From the IMG/VR virus record IMGVR_UViG_3300044833_000046, positions 1 through 44,777 of that record: a stretch of DNA of 44,777 nt; one strand, 5' to 3'. Below the pieces are notes generated by a model. The model worked only from the letters and a program-made list of their open reading frames with translations. It was not told the DNA's origin and did no database searches. This document shows, in pieces, positions 38,907-44,777 of the stretch (position 1 is the stretch's first letter; each line of letters begins with the position of its first letter). The DNA comes from a virus. Both the position numbers and the translations under genes were made by a program.

Positions 38907-41092
38907 TAGTGCGTACCTTGGGAAGCGGTTTTCATGTGCCAGTAAGCGCCGAGTAATTGGCCCTGTGTCGGGTTCGGAATGCCGTGCGACTTGAAGTCAG
39001 CCGTCAGCTTGTCGTGCACATCGTTGGGGATTTGGTTGTCCGTCATCGACATCATGTTGAGGGTCGTATCCGGCTGTTTCGTCGTGAACAAACCGTAGTC
39101 CTTCACGTTATTGAACGTGACCGATTTCGCGAATAGCCCGTCGATGTGCGACTCGATATCCGCTTCGGTGAACTTCTTACCCGCTTCTTTCTGCGCGCCT
39201 AGCAAGCTTTCCGTGACGAACTGGCGAATGGCGCCGACGTGGGCAACGGCTTCGGGGTCCGCGCCGTAGCCGCTGAATTTCGGGTACGGGTTGAGGCCGA
39301 TCGTCTGCAAGCGCTGCGTCAGCGTTTCGTTCATCGCGCGAAGGTTGACGCTACCCGGCGAGTTCGTGCCGGTGTTGTTGACCTGGTCGGCGCGGATCTG
39401 CGTCAGGTGCTTGAAGTCGTCGATTGAGAAATTCGGGGCTTGTGCTTGCCACTCGTTGTTCGACATCTGGCCGAGCATCTTCGGCGACGTGATCAACGTC
39501 TGATAGAGCGCGGTGTTCGTGGTGTTGGACCCTTCGGCAATGTTCTTCGCGTACTTCAGCACTTCCGGCACGTCGTCGGGGTTAAGCTTCGCCATGTCGA
39601 CCGGCGACACGGAATTGACGTTGCCCCGGTTCTGCTCGAGCGTGCGCAACACCTGCGCCTTGTTCGCGTCGTTCGTCTGCTTGATTGCCGCCGTCTGCTC
39701 GTCGTACTGCTGCCCGGCGAGCGTCACCGCGATCTGCATGCGCTCGGGCCGGGCTTGCAACGCCGGGTCAGAGCGCACAGCGTTGATCACGTCCAGTTTC
39801 GATGCGCGTTGCAGGTTGCTGTTGGAATTCGAATTCAGCGCTTGCATGTTCTGTGCGACGTACTTTTGCCCCTCGGGCGTCAAGTTCGCAGCCCATGCGT
39901 TCGGCGTGCCGGCGGCTTTTGCTTTTGCCATCGCGTCGTCGAGTGCGCCGGGGCCGTCGTGGTAAGCCGCCCACGCCTTCGCCGGATCACCGCCGTACTG
40001 ACCGAGCAACGCCTGAAGGTAATCGCGCCCGACGCGGTTTCGCTCGGCGGGGGTGTCATCTTGCGCCGGCCGCACGCCGTAGCCGGGGTCTTTGTTCGTC
40101 GACCCGACGACTTGCATTTTGTACATCGCGCCGGTCGGGGAAGTCACAACCGAGCCATCTGGGTTGAAGTCTTTGCCGCCCGATTCAGACTGCGCGGTGA
40201 TGTTCACCATACGGTCAAACGGGCTGTTGCCGACTGCCGGGCCAACCTTGTTCAGCACCTTGCCCACGGCCTGATTCGCGATCATGTGGTCGGCCACGCC
40301 GTTCATCTGGCCGTTGATCCGCATGATGTCGTCGGCAGACATGTCCGGTGCGAACTTCTGCATCAGGTTGTCGGCGTACGTGACGTTGCCCTTTTGCAGC
40401 GAGGCCGTCACCGCGCCCGCGATCGCCGCGCTGCTCGCCTGGCGCTGCCCGTTCTCGATGTCGACAGCCGCAAGCCCGTTCAGTTTGCCGTTCGCGTACA
40501 CCGCAGCCTTGATCGCCTGCACGTTGGTGGCGAGCCGGTCGGGGTCGTTGTAGTACAGCACGGCGTCGTTTTGCGCGACCTTGACCGTGCCGTCGTTCAC
40601 TGAACCCTGATACGCCTTGAACTGCTGGCCTTCCCACTGCGTCGCCTGCCCGTGGAACTGCGTGGTGATGTCCTGTGCCTGCATGTTGAACATGCGTTGC
40701 TGCACGGGGTTGCTCAGCGACGACGACAGCGTTTGCGTGGTGTCGTTCAGCTTTTGCGCGTACTCGTCGGCCAGCGGCATACCGCTGTCGCGTTGCAGCG
40801 CAGCAAGCCCCGTCTGGTGCATGAAGCCGCTGTTGGGGTCGTACGTGAGGGTTTGTTGCTGCGTCTTGAGCTGGTTGACGGCATCGTTGACGCGGACCTG
40901 ATTAGCGATGTTCTGCTGATCGGTCATCATCTGCGAGGCTTCACCGCCCACGGACTGCAACGCCTGCCCGGTCGCCATGTCCTGCGCGGCGCCCTGACTG
41001 AGCAGCGCACCACTCGATATGGAGTTCTGTTGCGGAGACGGGAGCGCGGACGGGTCGACCCGCTGCGCGCCGTAAAGCGGTACTGTCGGCAC
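38906..41092 (-). CDS. Internal virion protein with lytic transglycosylase domain (gp15-like)
   Basis: This encodes 728 residues. The N-terminal 250 residues are Gln/Ala-rich helices. A lysozyme-like transglycosylase domain follows at about 290-410: NITAQSESGGKDF places the catalytic Glu at 303, followed by GAMYKMQV, RNRVGRDYLQALLGQYGGDP and AWAAYHDG. The remainder is helical. In T7-like virions the ejection proteins form a channel across the envelope, and a transglycosylase opens peptidoglycan during infection. In T7 that activity sits in gp16, but here it lies in the gp15-position protein. It overlaps the giant protein start. Confidence 0.88.
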   Translation of the reverse strand: MPTVPLYGAQRVDPSALPSPQQNSISSGALLSQGAAQDMATGQALQSVGGEASQMMTDQQNIANQVRVNDAVNQLKTQQQTLTYDPNSGFMHQTGLAALQRDSGMPLADEYAQKLNDTTQTLSSSLSNPVQQRMFNMQAQDITTQFHGQATQWEGQQFKAYQGSVNDGTVKVAQNDAVLYYNDPDRLATNVQAIKAAVYANGKLNGLAAVDIENGQRQASSAAIAGAVTASLQKGNVTYADNLMQKFAPDMSADDIMRINGQMNGVADHMIANQAVGKVLNKVGPAVGNSPFDRMVNITAQSESGGKDFNPDGSVVTSPTGAMYKMQVVGSTNKDPGYGVRPAQDDTPAERNRVGRDYLQALLGQYGGDPAKAWAAYHDGPGALDDAMAKAKAAGTPNAWAANLTPEGQKYVAQNMQALNSNSNSNLQRASKLDVINAVRSDPALQARPERMQIAVTLAGQQYDEQTAAIKQTNDANKAQVLRTLEQNRGNVNSVSPVDMAKLNPDDVPEVLKYAKNIAEGSNTTNTALYQTLITSPKMLGQMSNNEWQAQAPNFSIDDFKHLTQIRADQVNNTGTNSPGSVNLRAMNETLTQRLQTIGLNPYPKFSGYGADPEAVAHVGAIRQFVTESLLGAQKEAGKKFTEADIESHIDGLFAKSVTFNNVKDYGLFTTKQPDTTLNMMSMTDNQIPNDVHDKLTADFKSHGIPNPTQGQLLGAYWHMKTASQGTH

Positions 41093-41101
41093 GATGCCCC
41101 C

Positions 41102-41626
41102 TTAGTTAAACGAACCGGCGGTGTATGCGCTGTACGCGCTGCCTGCGGTCTTGCCCGCGCCAGTCAGCAACGTGGATTGCGATACCTGCGCCGGATTGAT
41201 CTGATTCGCGCCATAACCGAGCATGGCCGCGTTATTGAGATCGGTTTGCTGCGTGTTCGCGTAGCCCCACGCCGAGCGGGCTGCGTTCGCGTTGATCGTG
41301 TTGACGTCGACCGCGCCCTGGTACTGCGTCGACGCGGTGATGTTCGCCGCGGACCCTTGCGTGATATCGACGCCGTTTGCGGCCATCGCGGCGCGTTGCG
41401 TGCTGACGGTTTGTGCGGTTGTGAGTTGCGAGTTCTGTGCTTTCTGCGCACCCTGCGCGAGCGCGTCGGACGCATCCCAACCGGCGATCGTCGCGTTGTT
41501 CACGTCGACTTGCGCCTGTTGCTGCTCGGATACCTTCTGTGCGGCAGCGGTTTGCCCGGCTGCGTTCGAAGACTGAACCGCGCCGACCGCAGATATCGCA
41601 AGTGGAATGGCGGCCATCCAACACAT
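41102..41626 (-). CDS. Internal virion protein B, T7 gp14-like
   Basis: This encodes 174 residues. An N-terminal hydrophobic segment (MAAIPLAISAVGAVQSSNAA) precedes long Gln/Ala/Asn-rich helices and a Gly/Ser/Thr tail. That is the make-up of T7 gp14-type ejection proteins, which insert in the outer membrane at the start of infection. The order gp13-like, gp14-like, gp15-like, gp16-like genes is kept here. The assignment rests on composition, length and order. Confidence 0.8.
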   Translation of the reverse strand: MCWMAAIPLAISAVGAVQSSNAAGQTAAAQKVSEQQQAQVDVNNATIAGWDASDALAQGAQKAQNSQLTTAQTVSTQRAAMAANGVDITQGSAANITASTQYQGAVDVNTINANAARSAWGYANTQQTDLNNAAMLGYGANQINPAQVSQSTLLTGAGKTAGSAYSAYTAGSFN

Positions 41627-41628
41627 AA

Positions 41629-42093
41629 TTACGCCCTCAGTTCGAAACGGTAAAACGGCAGGCCGTACAGCCCGTAAGGCTGCGGCGCGATGTCGAACGA
41701 GAAACCGAGCGCACGAAGCCAGCGAATGCTTTTTACATTACGCACGTCCGTGTAGTTGATCAGCGTCGGGAACATGTCGAGCATGCGGCGAATGTAGCGG
41801 CGCCCTTCGCGGGTAAGCGTACTGGCGGCTGTTTCAAGCGCGGGAGTGCCGAGCATCCACGGCGAGCCGATGCCGCCGAGCATCGATTGCGGGTGCACGC
41901 CGAAAAGCCCCGCCGGCTCGCCGTCAACCTCGATCGTCCAGGCGGACACCGAACAGTTGATGACAGTCGCGAGCGCGTCGTGCATTGAAAGCGTCGTGCA
42001 CGCTTCGACTTCCATCCGATCCGCTTCACGCAAGTGAGGCGCAACGGCTTCGAGATCGCCCGGGCGCATCTCGCGGACAATGAGCCTAGCCAC
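41629..42093 (-). CDS. T7 gp13-like protein with GNAT-type fold
   Basis: This encodes 154 residues. The start LIVREMRPGDLEAVAPHLRE, middle IEVDGEPAGLFGVHPQ and end NVKSIRWLRALGFSF follow the GNAT acetyltransferase fold, as in T7 gp13 and related internal-virion-protein genes. In T7 gp13 is needed for correct virion protein content and is not known to acetylate anything. It overlaps the end of the large tail protein gene by eight bases and is followed by the gp14-like gene. Confidence 0.82.
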   Translation of the reverse strand: MARLIVREMRPGDLEAVAPHLREADRMEVEACTTLSMHDALATVINCSVSAWTIEVDGEPAGLFGVHPQSMLGGIGSPWMLGTPALETAASTLTREGRRYIRRMLDMFPTLINYTDVRNVKSIRWLRALGFSFDIAPQPYGLYGLPFYRFELRA

Positions 42094-44362
42094 CGATTGC
42101 CGCCTCGATCACGATGGACGCAACCGTAACGGGCAGCGGGTCGACCTGGCGCACGAATATCTGTGCGTCGTCGGTCCACCCGTTGCGCGGTTCGATCTCG
42201 ATCACGCCCGTGATCATCTTGGGTGGGGAGCCGTACGGCTCAGTCGTGCGCTGTTTGTATTGCACGAGATCGTCGACGGTCGGGCCGATGTACACGCCCG
42301 ACGTGTCCTTGACGCGCAGCCACGCGCGGTTGACATTCTTCACGCGCCCTTGCCCGAATGCCGGCATCTCGGCAGAGAACGGCAGCGTTTCGAGATCCGC
42401 CGTGATTTGAAGCCCGACAGTGACGACGCTCGCGGCTTGCTGCAAGGTGATTGCGCCACCGGTAACGACGGCTTGCGGCATCACCGCGCCATCGGCCAGG
42501 ATGCTTACCGTCTTGCCTTCGAGATGGTAGAGGCCCGTCAGTGATGTCGTGACCGCGCCGCGATAGGTGGCGCCCGCGTCCACGAAGAACGCATCGGCCA
42601 GCACCGCCATTTTGCGCGTGTGCATGCGTTCGATATAGCGCACGCTGCGCCCGTTGACCGTGCGGCGGATCACCGCGTATAGCGCGTCTTCCGTGCCTTC
42701 GACCACTACCGCGATTGACTCGAATACGCCGTCGGTGTCGTGGTGGTGCCACGCGGTTACCTGCTGGCGCGGCGAGTAGGTCAGCCCGAGCAAGGTGCCG
42801 TTGGAGCTCACGCACCAGATAATCGGGTACGGCGAGCGCATATACGCCATGTCCAGCACGGTTTGATAGTCGAACAGGTGCGGCGCCATCAGCGAGATAT
42901 CTTGCGAGATGTACCCACTGTTCTGCCATTGGTACGTCATTTCACGCACGTGGCCGCCGCGGTTCGCCGCGTAGATCAGCGAGTAGTCGACTACCTGCGG
43001 CGTGGCGGGCGCGGCACCCACGTAGGTCTGTGGCTTGGCCGAGACGGTGGACGGAGTGAGCACGCCGTTCGTGCCATCGGCCAGCAACCACTCGGCGCTG
43101 TCGGTGAGCAGGATAATCGACGCCATCGGCACGATATGCTGAATCCGGTTCGATTCACGTGCGGCGATGCGGAACGTGATCGCGTCGTCGTCGCGCGACG
43201 GGATAGATGCAGTCAGGTTGTTTTCGGTCGCTGTGCGCGTCATCCACATATTCTGCGGTTGCGTGAGCGTGCTCGCGAACACGCGGCGTTGTTGTGCGTA
43301 ACTCACCGCGCCGGGGTAGTTGCCCGCGCTTTGCAGCGCGGTGGTCGCCATCGGCGGCGTGCGGGTCGTGTCGGACGTGATGTTCTTATCGACGAAGGTC
43401 AGCCCGTCAGTCTGGCCGATATAGCCGTACAGCCCGTTGCTTTGCTTGTAGACGTTGTAACGCACGGCGCCCGATCGAGCGGCGAACGTGATCGTGTTCA
43501 ACGCCGTGGGTAGCGTCAGGTCGTTCGTGCATCCGGCCGCTGCCGATTGCGTGGACTCTTCGAGCGTGGTGGTTGCCAGCGCAGTCACGACGTAGGAGAA
43601 GGCGATATTGTTCGGCGTGCCCGTGCCGGCGGTGGCTACCGCGGCGATACCTGTGGGCGGCGCGAGCACCGGATTGAACACGACGTTCGCGAATTGCCAG
43701 CTCGTCGCCCCCAGGCGGCGCAACTCAGCCGGCGGGTAGTTCGTGTGCACGAGCGAGAGCACATCGGCCGACTGCACGTAACGGATACCGAACAGGTCAG
43801 CCGCGGCGTACGGTGTGGCGATCGTGTAGATACGTGAAGCCGTGCCGCCAATGACATACACCGGCATGCCTGCTGTGCTGATCGCAACCCCCGCCATGTC
43901 GGTCAGGGTGAACGTGTCGGTGGTGGCGCCAGCGACGATCGCTGTGCGCCCGTTGAGCGCGGACGGACCGACGATGCCCGCGAGCACTACCCAATCCCCA
44001 TTGGCAAACCCGTGCGCGGCAGACGTGATGGTGCCGGCGGATACGCCCGTGATGACCTTGGCACCTTCGAGCAGCGTCGCGCCCTGCGTGTGAAAGCGTA
44101 CGTAGAAGTTGCCGAACTCAAGCACCATCGTTTGCGATGAACTGAACGTGAACGGAATCACGCGGCAGGCTTGCGTGCTGTCTTTCGTTTCCCGCACGAA
44201 CTCGAAGCCCGAGCGGCTTTGCGCCGGGCCGTGCGGCAGGGTCACGAAGTTGCGGCAAAGCGCGAGCCCCGTCTGAAACGTCGACAGGTCGATGCGGCCG
44301 AACAGTTCGGGCGTGATCTCGCCAGCGGCAAACGATCGGCTCAGTGCGCGGAGATTTGCCAT
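42086..44362 (-). CDS. Large tail (nozzle/hub-region) protein with FCCH-type domain
   Basis: This encodes 758 residues starting at ATG 44362 (TAATG overlap with the adaptor). The opening LRALSRSFAAGEITPELFGR and 'FQTGLALCRNFVTLPHGPAQ' are characteristic of the tail protein that follows the head-tail adaptor in Bbp-like and related podoviruses. Residues about 110-165 (ITSAAHGFANGDWVVLAGIV, then DTFTLTDMAG) match a ubiquitin-activating-E1 FCCH-like insert often annotated in this family. The rest is beta-rich and aromatic. By order it corresponds to the T7 gp12 nozzle. Confidence 0.88.
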   Translation of the reverse strand: MANLRALSRSFAAGEITPELFGRIDLSTFQTGLALCRNFVTLPHGPAQSRSGFEFVRETKDSTQACRVIPFTFSSSQTMVLEFGNFYVRFHTQGATLLEGAKVITGVSAGTITSAAHGFANGDWVVLAGIVGPSALNGRTAIVAGATTDTFTLTDMAGVAISTAGMPVYVIGGTASRIYTIATPYAAADLFGIRYVQSADVLSLVHTNYPPAELRRLGATSWQFANVVFNPVLAPPTGIAAVATAGTGTPNNIAFSYVVTALATTTLEESTQSAAAGCTNDLTLPTALNTITFAARSGAVRYNVYKQSNGLYGYIGQTDGLTFVDKNITSDTTRTPPMATTALQSAGNYPGAVSYAQQRRVFASTLTQPQNMWMTRTATENNLTASIPSRDDDAITFRIAARESNRIQHIVPMASIILLTDSAEWLLADGTNGVLTPSTVSAKPQTYVGAAPATPQVVDYSLIYAANRGGHVREMTYQWQNSGYISQDISLMAPHLFDYQTVLDMAYMRSPYPIIWCVSSNGTLLGLTYSPRQQVTAWHHHDTDGVFESIAVVVEGTEDALYAVIRRTVNGRSVRYIERMHTRKMAVLADAFFVDAGATYRGAVTTSLTGLYHLEGKTVSILADGAVMPQAVVTGGAITLQQAASVVTVGLQITADLETLPFSAEMPAFGQGRVKNVNRAWLRVKDTSGVYIGPTVDDLVQYKQRTTEPYGSPPKMITGVIEIEPRNGWTDDAQIFVRQVDPLPVTVASIVIEAAIGG

Positions 44363-44777
44363 TAGCGGTTAGATATCCACGATGCGGGTTTCTGCCCTTG
44401 CATGGTCGTGCGCCGACGGTTGTTCGCGTCGTTCACCATCGCCTTGGACAAGCTGCCCATGTACGCCTTCTGGCAGTTGGTCGCCATCGCCGCGCCTGCG
44501 TCGCCCTTGATCACGGGGCCTGCCAAGTACGCGGCCAGCAGCCACGACACCGCGTCGACGAACTGCGCACTGAACTTCGTGGTGTCGGTGGTGTTGGCGA
44601 TGTAACGCAGCATCGCGTTTTGGAGGTTGGTGTAAATTACGCCCGTACCATCAGCGCGTGTTTCGAGTTCGTACGGCGTGGGTGGCGGTGACCACGCGTT
44701 ATCCATCCAATGGCAATCGCGTTCGGTGAGCGGGAAGAACACCGGCACGTTCGGGTCGACCAAGTCGATTGGGTTGC
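44362..44777 (-). CDS. Head-tail adaptor, T7 gp11-like (C-terminal part; joins 377..1)
   Basis: This is the rest of the adaptor gene that starts at GTG 377. The frame enters from the contig join (44650/1) and ends at TAA 44362; bases 44651-44777 duplicate 1-127. The segment here has YELETRADGTGVIYTNLQNA, FVDAVSWLLAAYLAGPVI and a C-terminal NRRRTTMQGQKPASWISNR. The total, 666 bases and 221 residues, fits gp11-like adaptors. The stop overlaps the next start by one base (TAATG), coupling it to the large tail protein. Confidence 0.85.
   Translation of the reverse strand, partial: NPIDLVDPNVPVFFPLTERDCHWMDNAWSPPPTPYELETRADGTGVIYTNLQNAMLRYIANTTDTTKFSAQFVDAVSWLLAAYLAGPVIKGDAGAAMATNCQKAYMGSLSKAMVNDANNRRRTTMQGQKPASWISNR

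Noticed and set aside
39440-40603. A 387-codon plus-strand frame antisense to the gp15-like gene
   Set aside because: It is a shadow frame of a strongly supported ejection protein gene, with no ribosome site, no family and Arg/His/Val-biased composition. The same applies to the long plus-strand frame at 30082-31407.
44651-44777. Direct terminal repeat of a packaged linear genome
   Set aside because: The length is exactly 127 and the ends fall in the middle of a gene with no terminase-site features; an assembly overlap explains it better.

Overview
The window is a complete temperate podovirus-type phage genome assembled as a circle and cut open inside a gene. The first 127 bases are repeated exactly as the last 127 bases, and the reading frame that runs off the left edge on the minus strand continues unbroken at the right edge. 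The unique genome is therefore about 44,650 bp. The DNA is GC-rich, most coding regions show GC-biased third positions, the capsid genes resemble the Bordetella phage BPP-1 (Bbp) family, and the attachment site carries the 3' half of a proteobacterial tRNA-Pro(UGG). Together these suggest a Burkholderiales host (Burkholderia, Paraburkholderia or a relative); that host assignment is inference.

Layout. (1) Late block, minus strand, from about 8.1 kb down through the contig join and on to 27.8 kb. In order of transcription it holds an HTH protein, small and large terminase, portal, small capsid-associated proteins, scaffold, major capsid protein, Bbp16-like cement protein, head-tail adaptor, a large FCCH-domain tail protein, and four T7-like internal or ejection proteins (gp13-, gp14-, gp15- and gp16-like; the last is a 2138-residue polyvalent protein). 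It ends with a pectate-lyase-fold tailspike and a lysis cassette of membrane protein, T4-type lysozyme, three-TM holin and an exported protein with tail-fibre repeats. (2) Leftward early block, minus strand, 11.8 to 8.3 kb: a YdaS/Cro-like regulator, an unpartnered DNA methyltransferase and a primase-helicase fusion. (3) Immunity region, 11.58 to 12.75 kb: divergent cro and cI genes with a 38-bp nested palindrome between them, and related operator sites at a rightward promoter upstream of the replication genes. (4) Rightward early block, plus strand, 12.7 to 24.4 kb: a DUF2800 nuclease, an Enc34-like ssDNA-binding protein, an HNH endonuclease, a family A DNA polymerase, a VRR-NUC nuclease, many small proteins, a tyrosine integrase and an RtcB RNA ligase whose start overlaps the integrase stop. 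(5) attP region, 24.41 to 24.66 kb, followed by a cupin-like protein, an SNF2-type helicase and a polytopic membrane protein (24.66 to 27.8 kb), still on the plus strand.

How it works together. CI and Cro sites appear to control both early operons, so the replisome is split between two divergent transcripts (primase-helicase leftward; polymerase, SSB and nucleases rightward). The attachment site lies inside the rightward operon. Integration at tRNA-Pro would therefore separate int-rtcB from the cupin, helicase and membrane protein, placing them at opposite prophage ends.

Most notable points: int-rtcB translational coupling beside a tRNA attachment site; a CI repressor in which both the self-cleavage dipeptide and the catalytic lysine look substituted; inverted iterons around an AT-rich segment beside the primase gene; a zincin plus possible ADP-ribosyltransferase-like segment inside the ejected gp16-like protein; a signal peptide on a tail-fibre-repeat protein in the lysis operon; and a codon-usage island in the SNF2 gene that coincides with a nested two-TM reading frame.
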